A stretch of 64,000 nucleotides of DNA from Pseudorhodoplanes sp. (GCA_019187085.1 JABARS010000004.1:181007-245006); one strand, 5' to 3'; positions 8,134 to 17,248 are shown, counted from the stretch's first letter. Numbers and translations are program-made. Notes: generated from the sequence alone by a model not told the origin.

Positions 8134-8679
8134 TCAGTGATGGACCTTGGCCTTGTCGATCAGGGGGTCCTGGCGGATCACGTCCGCCTTTCCGCCCTTG
8201 CGCCGTTCAGGCCCGGCATAATTGTTGTTGACGTTGCGCCGCCGGTCCGGACCGAAATAGGTCTTGGTCTTGATGAAGGGTCGCGGATTGGCGACGACAT
8301 TGAGGATGCGCTGGTAGAGGGCTTTGGCCGACAGCGGCTTGGCGAGGAATTCCGTCACGCCGGCATCGCGGGCGGCCAGCACGCGCTTCTTTTCGGAATG
8401 TCCGCTCAGCATGATGATCGGCACGAACGGGTTCGAGTTGGCGCCCGGCTGCCGGATCATCTGGGTCAGTTCGAGCCCGTCGAAAATCGGCATCGCCCAG
8501 TCGGTGATGACGATATCGGGCATGTGGTGGGTGAAGGCTTCGAGGCCGGTCGCCCCGTCCTCGGCCTCGTAGACCTCGCGCGCGCCGAATCCGTGCAGCA
8601 GCGTGCGCACGATACGGCGCATGTGCGCGTTATCGTCGATCACCAGAAAACGGAGCCGGTGGAAATCGAGACGAATCAT
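8134..8679 (-). CDS. Single-domain response regulator
   Basis: 181 residues from the ATG at 8679. The receiver hallmarks are all present: acidic pair Asp15-Asp16 (LVIDDN), phosphoacceptor Asp60 (VITDWAMP), Ser92 (MLSGHS) and Lys114 (LAKPLS). After the domain there is a basic tail with DRRR and PERRK motifs and no DNA-binding domain, so the output is protein-protein or phosphate-sink in nature. An upstream in-frame start at 8715 would add 12 residues but breaks into a Cys/Pro-rich sequence; I prefer 8679. Operon partner: the Hpt gene. Confidence 0.88.
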   Translation of the reverse strand: MIRLDFHRLRFLVIDDNAHMRRIVRTLLHGFGAREVYEAEDGATGLEAFTHHMPDIVITDWAMPIFDGLELTQMIRQPGANSNPFVPIIMLSGHSEKKRVLAARDAGVTEFLAKPLSAKALYQRILNVVANPRPFIKTKTYFGPDRRRNVNNNYAGPERRKGGKADVIRQDPLIDKAKVHH

Positions 8680-8777
8680 GGGGCAGTCCGGACATCGCAC
8701 GCCATTGGTCCGCACGGTAAAGATTTGTCGTTAACGGAGGGTTTAGAAATGCCGGCCGGGCGGGTGCCCTGGGCGGC

Positions 8778-9560
8778 TCAATACCCGAATTGCTCGCGTA
8801 GAATGCGCTCGTCCAGGCTGTGGCCGGGATCGAACAGCGTGCGGATCGAGATCGTGTGGTCCATGCCGACGGCGACGGATGCGACGTCGCGCACTTCGTC
8901 GTGGTCGGCGACCGCCGCCACCGGGCGTTTGGCCGGATCGAGGACCTCGATCGTGACCTGCGCGGTGTCGGGCAGGAGCGCCCCGCGCCAGCGGCGTGGC
9001 CGGAACGGGCTGATCGGGGTGAGCGCCAGCAGCGGCGCGTTGATCGGGATGATCGGGCCCTGGGCGGAGAGGTTGTAGGCGGTGGAGCCGGCCGGGGTGG
9101 CGACGAGCGCGCCGTCGGCGACGAGCTCGGCGAGGCGCTCCTGGCCGTCGATGAGGATGCGCAGCCGCGCCGCCTGATAGGTCTGGCGGAACACCGACAC
9201 TTCGTTGATCGCGAAGTGGGTCTGCGTCTGCCCGGCGACGTCGGTGGCGTGCATCACCAGCGGATGGATCACGGTCACCCGCGCCTCGCGCAGCCGCTCG
9301 CGCAGCGTCTCTTCGTGGAATTCGTTCATCAGGAAGCCGACGGTGCCGCGGTGCATGCCGTAGATCGGCTTGCCCGAGCGCATGTAGCGGCGCAGGGTCT
9401 GCAGCATCAGGCCGTCGCCGCCGAGCGCGACGATGACATCGGCCTGTTCGGGCGCGGCATTGCCGTACAGCGCCACGAGCCTTGCCAGCGCGTCGGTGGC
9501 CTCGGGCGTCTGGCTCGCAACGAAGGCGATGCTTTCGTAAGGTGCGGCGGGGCGGTTCAT
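8778..9560 (-). CDS. nadK: NAD kinase
   Basis: Phosphorylates NAD to NADP in the cytoplasm. 260 residues from the ATG at 9560. The signature [11 protein letters not shown] (GGDG phosphate-donor loop) and the NAD-binding [17 protein letters not shown] are intact. The chain remains open upstream to 10325, but that extension runs through cutA and the B12 riboswitch on the other strand and is not coding. A start 8 codons earlier (MAGPKAGV) is possible. It is divergent from cutA, with about 70 bp between them. Confidence 0.95.
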   Translation of the reverse strand: MNRPAAPYESIAFVASQTPEATDALARLVALYGNAAPEQADVIVALGGDGLMLQTLRRYMRSGKPIYGMHRGTVGFLMNEFHEETLRERLREARVTVIHPLVMHATDVAGQTQTHFAINEVSVFRQTYQAARLRILIDGQERLAELVADGALVATPAGSTAYNLSAQGPIIPINAPLLALTPISPFRPRRWRGALLPDTAQVTIEVLDPAKRPVAAVADHDEVRDVASVAVGMDHTISIRTLFDPGHSLDERILREQFGY

Positions 9561-9632
9561 GACACCGGCCTTTGGTCCGGCCATCCGGTCGGCCGCACGA
9601 TGCGTCACCGCCAGGCGAGGAGAACATATCCT

Positions 9633-9959
9633 ATGGAGCGCGTGGTCTTCGTCTATACGACTTACCCTTCCGTTGTCGAGGCGGAGAAAGCCGGGCGGGC
9701 CATCGTCGAGCGGCGGCTTGCCGCCTGCGTCAACATCGTGCCGGGCATGATCTCGCATTATCGCTGGGAGGGAGCACTGGAGCGCGGCGAGGAGGCGATC
9801 GTGCTGTTGAAGACGCGCGCCTTGCTCGCGGACGCCGTCAGCGAGGCGATCAAGGCAGGCCACCCCTATGCGACGCCGGCCATCCTCGTCCTGCCGATCG
9901 AGAGCGTCGAGCGCAATTATCTCGGCTGGCTGCTCGCGCAGACGCAGTCGCCGGCCTGA
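9633..9959 (+). CDS. cutA: Divalent-cation tolerance protein CutA
   Basis: 108 residues, a trimeric ferredoxin-like fold. The family sequence is recognisable in [40 protein letters not shown] and VLLKTRALL. It is linked to copper/divalent metal tolerance in E. coli, but the molecular role is unsettled. ATG 9633 has GCGAGGAG at good distance. It stands alone between nadK and the B12 riboswitch. Confidence 0.95.
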   Translation: MERVVFVYTTYPSVVEAEKAGRAIVERRLAACVNIVPGMISHYRWEGALERGEEAIVLLKTRALLADAVSEAIKAGHPYATPAILVLPIESVERNYLGWLLAQTQSPA

Positions 9960-10020
9960 TGCGCGCGGCATTTGCCCGCCGCGCTTGACTCCGGGAACGG
10001 GCACAGGAATCATCCGCACC

Positions 10021-10230
10021 GCGTTGGTTCCCCGGATCATGCCGGGGAGGAAAGAGGGAACACGGAACGCCGTCTCACCGGCGAAACCGTGGCTGCCCCC
10101 GCAACTGTGAGCGGCGAGCCTTCGTCCGCACAAGGCCACTGGCGACCAGCCGACTGGAAACAGCCGACTGGAAACCGGGAAGGCCGGACGCAAGGCAAAG
10201 ACCCGCAAGCCAGGAGACCTGCCAGCGCAG
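10021..10230 (+). promoter_or_regulatory. Cobalamin (B12) riboswitch
   Basis: Conserved blocks are visible in order: the opening GTTCCCCGG with a GGGAACACGGAA segment, CCGCAACTGTGAGCGG at about 10098-10113, GCCACTGG at about 10135, and the closing AAGCCAGGAGACCTGCC at 10207-10223 (B12 box). It precedes a BtuB-like receptor gene. Adenosylcobalamin binding should lower expression of the receptor. The 230 nt between it and the chosen start hold the expression platform, which I could not resolve. Confidence 0.93.
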
Positions 10231-10462
10231 TCACCCAACCGGTGGGCGGGGCGTCCACACGGAGCGGTCTTTCGCAGCGGTGACATCGAGACCGGTTGCG
10301 AAGGCCGTGCGGGCTCGCCCCACACGACTTCACAAACGCGGGCTTTGGCCGGATCGCTTCGGCGGTCGTCGCGGACGCATGTCCGGCCGCCCGCTTTGTC
10401 CTCGCACCCGGTCAGTCACGGGGCCGTCCGCCTTGGCGGATGCAAAGCGAGGGATTGGGGTC

Positions 10463-12631
10463 ATGCGACCGGAACGGAATCGTGTTTGGGGACTGAAGAC
10501 TTCGGAAGAAAAGCAAAAGCGCGGGCGTGCCGCGGCGGCTGCGTTCATCGTGCTGTGCACAGCGGTGTCCGTAGGGACGCCGGCAAGTATGCCGGCATGG
10601 GCGCAAAGCGGCACGACGGTGTTGCCGGCTTTGTCGGTCACCGCCAGCCGGCTCGGCGCCGGCATCGTCGGTGCTTCGACGACGGTGATCACGGCGGAGG
10701 ATATCGCGCGCTCGCCGGCGCAGAACCTGCCCGAGATCCTGGCGCGCGAGCCCGGCATCCAGGTGCAGACGCTGTTCGGCGGCGTCAACGGCGCGCGCAC
10801 TACCGTCGACATGCGCGGCTTCGGCGCGGCGGCGGCGTCCAACACGCTGTTTTTGATCAACGGCCGCCGGGTCAACGACCTCGATATGGTCGGTTTCGAT
10901 CTCGCCGCGATCCCGCGCGAGAGCATCGAGCGCATCGAGATCACGCGCGGCAACAGCGGCGTCGTGCTCTATGGCGACGGCGCGGTCGGTGGCGTGATCA
11001 ACATCGTCACCAAGAGCGGGGCCGGTCAGGCCGCCAAAGGCCGCATCGAAGGCGCCTTCGGCTCGTTTGACTACAAGGAAGGCAACCTGTCCTGGCTCGG
11101 CTCGAACGGCGGCTGGTCCGCGGCCGTGTTCGGCAACGCCATCGATTCGGACGGCTATCGCGTCAACAGCGCATACCGCCAGTACAACGGCTCCACCGAC
11201 ATCCGCTACACCGCCGATCAGGGCAGCCTCTATCTGAACCTGTCGGCCGACGACCAGCGCATCGGCCTTCCCGGTCACCGGCGCTATTCGCCGGGCGAGG
11301 GGCAGTTCAGCCTGATCACCAATCGGCGGGGCGCGTTCACGCCCTACGACTTCGCCGAAAAGGAAGGTCAGAACATCACCGGCGGTTTCACGCGCATGCT
11401 GGCGCCCGGCGCCGAGCTCATCGTCGACGGCGGCGTGCGCCACAAGCAGGAAAACGCGCAATATTTCAGTGCGACGGAGGCCGCGGCCACCACCAACCCG
11501 CGCGCCGCGGTCGAGACGACGCTGACGACGGCGTCCTTCACGCCGCGCCTGAAGCTCGATTCGGCGTTCGGCGCGATCCCCTGGAAGGCGATCGGCGGTT
11601 ACGACTATTACCGCGCCGACTACGATTCGGAGCGGCCGCAGCAGCTCGGCGCCGCCCCGATCCATCATTTCCGGCTCGACCAGACCTCGAGCGCATTCTA
11701 CTGGCAGCAGACCGTCACGATCGTGCCCGGCACCGACATCTCGGCGGGCGGGCGCATCCAGCAGACGCGCGTGAACGCGCGCGACACCTTCGACATCAAT
11801 GCGCCGGGCGCCGCCGTCTGGGACGTGGCGGGAAATCCGTTCGAGAAAACGGAGACCAACCGCGCCTGGCATCTGGGCATCGAGCATCGCTTCAACGCCC
11901 ATTTCGCCGCGTTCGCGCGCATGGCGCAGAGCTTCCGCGTGCCCAATGTCGACGAGCGCGTCGGTGCGGTGGAAGCGCTGAGCGGCACGCCGACCACCTT
12001 CGACCTGCGCACGCAGAAATCGCACGACTGGGAGGCGGGGGTGCGCCTGAATGCCGGTACGTTCGACGCGCAATGGAGCATCTACAACATGAATCTCACC
12101 GACGAGATTCATTTCCGCTACGCGCCGAATTTCGTAACCACCAACACCAATCTCGATCCGACCCGCCGCTATGGCCACGAGACTATCGTGAACTGGCGGC
12201 TGAACGATCAGGTGCGGCTCAAGGGCGGGCTTGCCTATACGCGCGCGGTGTTCCGCGAAGGCGTGTTCGCCGGCAACGACGTGCCGCTGGTCTCGCGCTG
12301 GACCGGCAATGCCGGGCTGTCGTGGGACATCTGGCAGAAATGGCTGACGCTCGATGCGGTGGTGCGTTACACCGGCGCGCGGCGCATGGACAACGACCAG
12401 ACCAACCTGCAGCCGCTCATTCCGGCCTTCACCACGGTCGATCTGAAGCTCGGCGGGGAGATCGACAGGTTCTTCTGGTCGGCGGCGGTGCTCAACGTGT
12501 TCGATGTCGAATATCTCGACTACGCGATCGCGAGCCCGTATCCGTACGGCTTCCAGAGCCGGCTCGGCACCTACAATGCCTATCCGCAACCCGGCCGCAC
12601 CTTCCTCGTCAAGGCCGGCATAACTTGGTGA
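10463..12631 (+). CDS. btuB: TonB-dependent outer-membrane receptor, BtuB-like (cobalamin uptake)
   Basis: About 722 residues. A signal peptide ends near PAWAQSG. A TonB-box-like segment LPALSVTASR follows. The plug domain is clear (LPEILAREPGIQVQ, VDMRGFGA, LINGRRVND, IERIEITRGNSGVVLYGDGA, GGVINIVTKSG). The barrel runs to the last residue, an aromatic Trp in FLVKAGITW, as outer-membrane proteins require. The B12 riboswitch upstream makes cobalamin or a corrinoid the likely substrate. Start chosen at ATG 10463 after gggattgggg; longer in-frame starts (10382, 10280) place odd sequence before the signal peptide. Confidence 0.9.
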   Translation: MRPERNRVWGLKTSEEKQKRGRAAAAAFIVLCTAVSVGTPASMPAWAQSGTTVLPALSVTASRLGAGIVGASTTVITAEDIARSPAQNLPEILAREPGIQVQTLFGGVNGARTTVDMRGFGAAAASNTLFLINGRRVNDLDMVGFDLAAIPRESIERIEITRGNSGVVLYGDGAVGGVINIVTKSGAGQAAKGRIEGAFGSFDYKEGNLSWLGSNGGWSAAVFGNAIDSDGYRVNSAYRQYNGSTDIRYTADQGSLYLNLSADDQRIGLPGHRRYSPGEGQFSLITNRRGAFTPYDFAEKEGQNITGGFTRMLAPGAELIVDGGVRHKQENAQYFSATEAAATTNPRAAVETTLTTASFTPRLKLDSAFGAIPWKAIGGYDYYRADYDSERPQQLGAAPIHHFRLDQTSSAFYWQQTVTIVPGTDISAGGRIQQTRVNARDTFDINAPGAAVWDVAGNPFEKTETNRAWHLGIEHRFNAHFAAFARMAQSFRVPNVDERVGAVEALSGTPTTFDLRTQKSHDWEAGVRLNAGTFDAQWSIYNMNLTDEIHFRYAPNFVTTNTNLDPTRRYGHETIVNWRLNDQVRLKGGLAYTRAVFREGVFAGNDVPLVSRWTGNAGLSWDIWQKWLTLDAVVRYTGARRMDNDQTNLQPLIPAFTTVDLKLGGEIDRFFWSAAVLNVFDVEYLDYAIASPYPYGFQSRLGTYNAYPQPGRTFLVKAGITW

Positions 12632-12801
12632 TGTCGGCCTGGTGATGCGCAATGCAACCGCGGCGCCGCGCGTGGCGGCGTCGCGGTTTGCGGCACCGGA
12701 AGCCTGCGCGCACATTTGATTGGCCGCTTGCCGCGCGCCGTGGCAGGGAGGGGCCTCGAAGGCGCCGCGCAACGCGGCGCGAACCGGGAGGCGGATGTCC
12801 C

Positions 12802-13248
12802 GTGGTTGCCGGCGCGTGCAGGGTGGCGGTTGCGGTCTTGGCGGGGTCGCTTCTTGCGGCGGGGTCCGCGGACGCGGCCGACGCGGTGAAGCCCGGGCAA
12901 TGGACGATCACGACGCGCGTGCTGATGAACGGCACCACCATGCCACCCGAGGTGAAGACGCGCTGCCTCACGGCCGAGCAGGCGGCCGATCCGGCCAGGA
13001 CCTTCAGCCCGGAAGTGGCCTCCGTGAACACCGCCTGCGAGCGCCTCGACCAGAAGCTCGACCGGGGCCGGCTGACCTGGCACATGCAATGCCGCGGCCA
13101 GATCGACATCGACGTCGAGGGCGAGTTCAACTTCGACAGCCCGGAGCGCTATGCCGCGACCGTGCGCACGAAAGCGTTCATGGCCGGGCGGCAGGTCGCC
13201 GATTCGAGCGCGGCGATCGAGGGCGTGCACAGCGGCGCGTGTCCGTAA
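12802..13248 (+). CDS. DUF3617 family secreted protein
   Basis: 148 residues from a GTG at 12802, which has GGGAGGCGG nine bases upstream. A signal peptide (VVAGACRVAVAVLAGSLLAA, cleavage after SADA) precedes a mature part with VKPGQWTITTRVLMNGTTMP and paired cysteines, the pattern of DUF3617 proteins. The family is periplasmic with no known function. It follows the BtuB-like gene by 170 bp on the same strand; a GC-rich hairpin (12762-12780) lies between. Reading further upstream in the same frame gives an Arg-rich run that is unlikely to be coding. Confidence 0.78.
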   Translation: MVAGACRVAVAVLAGSLLAAGSADAADAVKPGQWTITTRVLMNGTTMPPEVKTRCLTAEQAADPARTFSPEVASVNTACERLDQKLDRGRLTWHMQCRGQIDIDVEGEFNFDSPERYAATVRTKAFMAGRQVADSSAAIEGVHSGACP

Positions 13249-13330
13249 CGGGGCGGCGCGAAACGAAACAGCGCGCCCCGGCGCGTTCCCGAATTGAGAC
13301 GGCATGTCCGTCCGGCGCGCGAAAGCGCCG

Positions 13331-13357
13331 CCATCTGTGCCCGAACGGCACAGATGG
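13331..13357. other. Perfect 11-bp hairpin after the DUF3617 gene
   Basis: CCATCTGTGCC (13331-13341) and GGCACAGATGG (13347-13357) pair perfectly around a 5-nt loop. No T tract follows, so it is not a standard intrinsic terminator; it may protect the 3' end of an mRNA or be a repeat remnant. Confidence 0.6.
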
Positions 13358-13423
13358 CCCGGCATCGCGTTTGCACGTTCCTGCGGGACCGCCGTTCAAG
13401 GCGGACGAAGACGGGAGCGTGCC

Positions 13424-13786
13424 ATGGTCAGCCTGCTGCGATCGACGATGGAGCGGTTCGTGCGCCGCGCGGCATGGTTCCCGTTTGCGCTGGTCGCGGT
13501 TTCGATCGTGCAGGCTGCGCCGGCGCAGGCGGACTGGAGCCTCTCGCGCTCGTGCGTCGGCTCGTGGGGCATGCACAATTGCGTGTTCAACTGGCGCGAC
13601 TATCCGCGCGATCCGCATCTGCGCTACGCGGCCGGCCCGGTCGGCGAAGGCGAGCGCGGCGAAGCGCTGGCGCGCGACCGCAAGTGGCTCGCCTACTGCA
13701 AGCCGGTGCTGGTGAAGGACCGCTACGGCGTCAGCCGCTATCGCTATGCCAGGCCCGGCTGCGAATTCGGCCGCTCGGAGGACTGA
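13424..13786 (+). CDS. Small secreted protein of unknown function
   Basis: 120 residues from the ATG at 13424 (gggagcg upstream). A signal peptide follows a basic start and ends at APAQA. The mature part of about 80 residues has four cysteines (CVGSWGMHNC, YCKP, PGCEF) that could form two disulfides in the periplasm, and is rich in Arg and aromatic residues. I recognise no family. It lies between the DUF3617 gene and tRNA-Thr, in a run of small exported proteins. Confidence 0.68.
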   Translation: MVSLLRSTMERFVRRAAWFPFALVAVSIVQAAPAQADWSLSRSCVGSWGMHNCVFNWRDYPRDPHLRYAAGPVGEGERGEALARDRKWLAYCKPVLVKDRYGVSRYRYARPGCEFGRSED

Positions 13787-13859
13787 GCGCCAACGCGGCG
13801 CTCCACGCGTGTCGCGTGCGATGCCGCCGCGGACGATAGCCGGAATTTTCATCTGAAAG

Positions 13860-13934
13860 TGGTGCCGGGTGAGAGGATTGAACTCCCGACCAACGGTTTA
13901 CAAAACCGCTGCTCTACCGCTGAGCTAACCCGGC
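13860..13934 (-). tRNA. tRNA-Thr (anticodon TGT)
   Basis: The complement folds as a complete 75-nt cloverleaf. The acceptor stem is GCCGGGT with ACCCGGC, discriminator A and an encoded CCA. The D arm is TTAGCTCAGCGGTAGAGCA, and the T arm contains GGGAGTTCAATCCTCTC. The anticodon loop TTTGTAA gives anticodon TGT, reading ACA and related threonine codons. Confidence 0.95.
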
Positions 13935-14236
13935 GCACCGTCGCCTTGTGGCCGCTTGAAGGACTCAGGCCAGCCACGGCCTGCATCTAGACCATCCGGG
14001 CCGTTTTTCCAACCGTCCCGGATGCGTGACATCTACACCTACACCGTGGCCGCACGCATGCCGCGCCGTGCGCCGGCCCTGCGTTCAGAGCCCCCGGCTG
14101 CGCCCAATGGTTTCGCCCGCGCCCAGGTAGTTTCCGGTTAATGCTAACGGACGATTTAGCGCCGGCGTTAGCACTCTCTCGCGTCCCGACAACTAGAATG
14201 CGCGCAACATTTGACGGTTTCGTCCGGTGGTCGCGC
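13935..14236. other. Intergenic region with hairpin, inverted repeat and -10-like box
   Basis: No credible gene in these 302 bp. CATCCGGG (13993-14000) pairs with CCCGGATG (14017-14024), a hairpin of the CCCGG-armed kind seen elsewhere in the window. GCTAACG (14143-14149) and CGTTAGC (14166-14172) form an inverted repeat with a 16-nt spacer. TAGAAT at 14194-14199 is a good -10 box for the following gene, with no clear -35. The inverted repeat, centred about 48 bp before the expected start of transcription, could bind a regulator; this is inference. Confidence 0.5.
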
Positions 14237-14713
14237 ATGCGTTCGATTGGCAGCATTTCGATTGGCGGCACATGGATGCTCGCGTCGGTCGCGGCTTCGA
14301 TCGCGGCGCTCGCAGGTCTTGCGCCTGCGCGCGCCGATCATGCGCCGGCCTATGTCGTGCCCGGCCGTCCCGACGTGCCGGTGATGATCAACGGCTACGA
14401 CGCCTCCTGGGGCATCGCGGAAAGCGACTGGGGCCTTTACCGGCCGGGCGCCGTGCCCGTCACCGTGATCCCGTCGCCGCATGCCGCGCCGCCGGTGCGC
14501 ACGCGTCCCTATTATCCCTCGCTCGGCGGCGTTCCCTACAAGGGACGCTACGAGATCGAGCCGCCGGCCGACCGCAAGCTGCCGCCGCCGGCGCCGGATT
14601 TCCATCGCAACTGGTCGTCGGCCTCCGATCCCGGCGTGCCGGTCACCGAATATCCGCCGATGCCGCCCGTCATCATGGCGCCGCCGGAGAGCCGTCGCCG
14701 CCACCGTCGCTGA
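14237..14713 (+). CDS. Proline-rich secreted protein of unknown function
   Basis: 158 residues from ATG 14237. A signal peptide covers about residues 1-33 (MLASVAASIAALAGLAPARA). The mature protein is Pro-rich and low in charge (HAPAYVVPGRPDVPVMINGY, PPVRTRPYYPSLGGVPYKG) with a basic end, SRRRHRR. I know of no function; such proteins are probably cell-envelope or periplasmic. The next gene, another signal-peptide protein, follows after 36 bp, so the two are likely co-transcribed. An in-frame start at 14141 would put 32 non-signal residues in front and is disfavoured. Confidence 0.7.
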   Translation: MRSIGSISIGGTWMLASVAASIAALAGLAPARADHAPAYVVPGRPDVPVMINGYDASWGIAESDWGLYRPGAVPVTVIPSPHAAPPVRTRPYYPSLGGVPYKGRYEIEPPADRKLPPPAPDFHRNWSSASDPGVPVTEYPPMPPVIMAPPESRRRHRR

Positions 14714-14749
14714 AAGTCACCACCACCAGAACGCCTGAAGGGGAGTCCA

Positions 14750-15265
14750 ATGTCTCGCGTCACGCTCGGTCTTCTGACCGTTTCGATCTTCGGCATCGCC
14801 GCCTCGCCGGCGCTGGCCGGCTGCTGCGGCTGGGGCACAAGCTGCTGCACCACGAGCTACGCCTATCCGGCGCCGGTCTATGTCCAGCCGGCGCCGCCGA
14901 TGGTGGTGCAGGCGCCGCCGCAGCAGATCATCGTGCAGGTTCCGCAGCCGCAAGTGATCGTGCAGCAGCCGCAGCCGCAGGTCTATGTGCAGCCGGTTCC
15001 GTCCTATGCCGTGAACCAGGGCCCGGTCTATTCGGGCATCGACACGGTTGGCTATGGCCCCTCGGTCTATTACGCCGACAGGCCGGTGCGGGCCTATCCG
15101 TACGTGTCGTACCGCAAGCCCTACCGGCACTCTCGCCCCTACGGCTACAGCGCCTGGCGCTACGGCTACCGGAGCTGGAAGCATCGCCCCCATCGCGTCT
15201 ACAAGGGCTATCCGCCGCATCGTTATTCGGGCTATCGCGCCCCGGCGCCGTATCGCGGCAAATAA
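14750..15265 (+). CDS. Secreted Tyr/Pro/Gln-rich low-complexity protein
   Basis: 171 residues. A signal peptide ends at SPALA, then GCCGWGTSCCTTS gives a cysteine cluster. Residues 40-85 are built of PQPQVIVQQPQPQ-like repeats, and the C-terminal 60 residues are rich in Tyr, Arg and His (YRKPYRHSRPYGYSAWRYGY). No enzymatic motif. The composition suggests a surface or periplasmic protein that may bind metal or stick to other polymers, but that is inference. GGGGAG lies upstream of ATG 14750. Similar hypothetical proteins occur in Bradyrhizobium-like genomes as I recall. Confidence 0.72.
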   Translation: MSRVTLGLLTVSIFGIAASPALAGCCGWGTSCCTTSYAYPAPVYVQPAPPMVVQAPPQQIIVQVPQPQVIVQQPQPQVYVQPVPSYAVNQGPVYSGIDTVGYGPSVYYADRPVRAYPYVSYRKPYRHSRPYGYSAWRYGYRSWKHRPHRVYKGYPPHRYSGYRAPAPYRGK

Positions 15266-15376
15266 GCGAGGCGCGCAAGCAAGGCACGCAAGACAGGGCC
15301 GAACCTGTCGGCGTGCGGACCGGACCTTCGGCCGCGCCGCTGCGGGAAACCGCGGCGGCGCGAGCCGTTTTCGGGC

Positions 15377-15835
15377 TCAGTCGAGCACGGCCGCGTTGTA
15401 GGCCGACAGGGCAAGGCCCATGTCGATCGCGACGTATTTGTCGAGCGTGCGGAGCAGCCGGTTCTTTTCGAGCGGGGTCAGTTCGCTCGCCGCCACCGCT
15501 TCCGTCATCTGGATCTTGATCGCCATGTAGCCCGCCACGTGCCAGAGCGGGTCGAGCGCGATGTCGCGGTGCGCCAGGCCGATGCGCCGGACGCTGTTGG
15601 CGTAATCGTCGTCGAAATTGGAATCGAACAGCGCCGCCCAGTGCGCCTTCTGCTTCACCTTGAGGCGGGAGATCGCGGGCGAATTGATGTGCCGCGTGAT
15701 CCGCGCCTCGTGGACCCGTTCGTAGAAGCGCTCCACGATCGAGTCCGTCTGCGGCCCGATGGTTGCCCACAGCAGACGGGCATGCGCGCGCGTCGCGTCG
15801 TCGATTTCAAGAAACTGCAGCAGTTTATTCAGCAC
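15377..15835 (-). CDS. Stand-alone protoglobin-type heme sensor domain
   Basis: 152 residues, only a globin-coupled-sensor fold. The proximal heme histidine is His89 in RRIGLAHRDIALDPLWHVAGY, the same arrangement as in globin-coupled chemoreceptors. There is no output domain. It lies 48 bp downstream of a globin-coupled chemoreceptor on the same strand, so both are probably made together. It may bind O2 or another gas and act as a partner or decoy of the receptor; that is inference. Stop codon TAG... is close to a 110-bp gap before the next gene. Confidence 0.85.
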   Translation of the reverse strand: MLNKLLQFLEIDDATRAHARLLWATIGPQTDSIVERFYERVHEARITRHINSPAISRLKVKQKAHWAALFDSNFDDDYANSVRRIGLAHRDIALDPLWHVAGYMAIKIQMTEAVAASELTPLEKNRLLRTLDKYVAIDMGLALSAYNAAVLD

Positions 15836-15883
15836 TCGAGCCCCCGCCGAACATTGCGGCTGCCGGAAACCTCAACGTCGTTG

Positions 15884-17248
15884 TCAGGCGCAGCGCACGG
15901 TTTTCAGGAATTTTCCGACCTCGCCCTTGAGGCGGTCGCTTTCCGTCGCCAGTGAATTGGCCGAACCCAGGACGTGCGTGGAGGCGGAGCCGATCTCGGC
16001 GGCCTGCGAATTCACGCCGTCGATATTGGCCGACACGCGCGAGGTGCCGTCGGCGGTGTGCTGCACGTTGCGGGCGATTTCCTGGGTGGCCGAAGCCTGC
16101 TCCTCGACGGCGGCGGCGATGGCGGTCGAGGTCTCGAAAATGCGCTGGATGGTCGCTCCGATCTCGTTGATCGCGCTCACGGATTCCTGGGTCGCGGCCT
16201 GCATGTTGGAAATCTGCTCGCTGATCTCCCCGGTCGCGCGCGCCGTCTGGCTGGCCAGCGCTTTGACCTCGGAGGCGACGACCGCAAAGCCGCGGCCGGC
16301 TTCGCCGGCGCGGGCCGCCTCGATCGTGGCATTGAGGGCGAGCAGGTTGGTCTGGCCGGCAATGTCGGTGATCAGCTTGATCACGTCGCCGATCTTCTGG
16401 GCTGCTTTCGAGAGGTCGCCGATCAGTTCATCGGTGCGCTTGGCCTGCGCGACGGCGTCGTTGGTGATGCGGTTCGATTCATGGATGCGCGCGCCGATCT
16501 CGGCGATGGAGGAATTGAGCTCCTCGGTCGCGACCGCGACCGACTGGATATTGGAGGAGGCTTCGCGCGAGGCGTCGGCGACGACGTTGGTGAGTTGCTG
16601 CGTCGTGTCGGCGGTCTGGCTGAGCGTGCCCGCGGCGGTCTTCAGCTCGGCGGCCGACGACGACACCGCCTCCACGATGCCGCCGACGCTGTCCTCGAAC
16701 GAGGCGGCGAGCTTGGCGAGCGTCTCGCGCTTGTCGCGCACGCCCGCGTCCAGATAGACCGAGATCGCGAGATCCATGTCGAGCAGGGCGGCCTTGAGAA
16801 TGGCCGAGATCATCTGCGCCTTCTTTGTCTGCGCGGCGCCCGACCACCCGCCGGACGTGCGGCAGACGATGGCTTCCAGCAGGCCGCCCAGGATGTAGCT
16901 GTAGCCGCCGATATACCAGCACGGCTCCAGACCGAGACGGTTGTGCGCTTCGCCGATCCGCGTGACCGACGTCATGTAGGTGTTGTCGAACGTGCCCGAG
17001 ACGATGGTGGACCAGTGCCGCAGTTGCATCTCCCGCGCATGGCGCATGTGCTGCTCGCTGCCGAAAAACTTCGCCACGTCGGGGCATTGCGCGATGTGGC
17101 CGTAGAAGTTGTCGAGGATTCCCGGCAGTTCGCGAAGGACCAGCGGCTTGAGTTCCCGGAGCGTGGCCGACGTGGCGCCGTCGATCCTGCAGAACTGGAC
17201 CCGGCTCGCGATGGACGTGTCCTGCGATCCGGGGGAGGCGGGTTCCAT
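15884..17248 (-). CDS. Globin-coupled methyl-accepting chemotaxis protein (HemAT-like)
   Basis: 454 residues, cytoplasmic, with no transmembrane segment. An N-terminal protoglobin sensor (about residues 15-170) has the proximal His102 in [22 protein letters not shown] coiled-coil methyl-accepting signalling domain follows, with the hairpin tip [20 protein letters not shown] and [15 protein letters not shown], which contacts CheA/CheW. Expected role: aerotaxis-type steering on heme O2 occupancy. No C-terminal CheR/CheB pentapeptide is seen. The upstream gap is AT-rich (17265-17340), a likely promoter region. Start ATG 17248 has GGAG about 9 nt upstream. Confidence 0.95.
   Translation of the reverse strand: MEPASPGSQDTSIASRVQFCRIDGATSATLRELKPLVLRELPGILDNFYGHIAQCPDVAKFFGSEQHMRHAREMQLRHWSTIVSGTFDNTYMTSVTRIGEAHNRLGLEPCWYIGGYSYILGGLLEAIVCRTSGGWSGAAQTKKAQMISAILKAALLDMDLAISVYLDAGVRDKRETLAKLAASFEDSVGGIVEAVSSSAAELKTAAGTLSQTADTTQQLTNVVADASREASSNIQSVAVATEELNSSIAEIGARIHESNRITNDAVAQAKRTDELIGDLSKAAQKIGDVIKLITDIAGQTNLLALNATIEAARAGEAGRGFAVVASEVKALASQTARATGEISEQISNMQAATQESVSAINEIGATIQRIFETSTAIAAAVEEQASATQEIARNVQHTADGTSRVSANIDGVNSQAAEIGSASTHVLGSANSLATESDRLKGEVGKFLKTVRCA

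Noticed and set aside
9561..10325. N-terminal extension of nadK
   Set aside because: Would run through cutA and the cobalamin riboswitch; NAD kinase homology begins near 9560.
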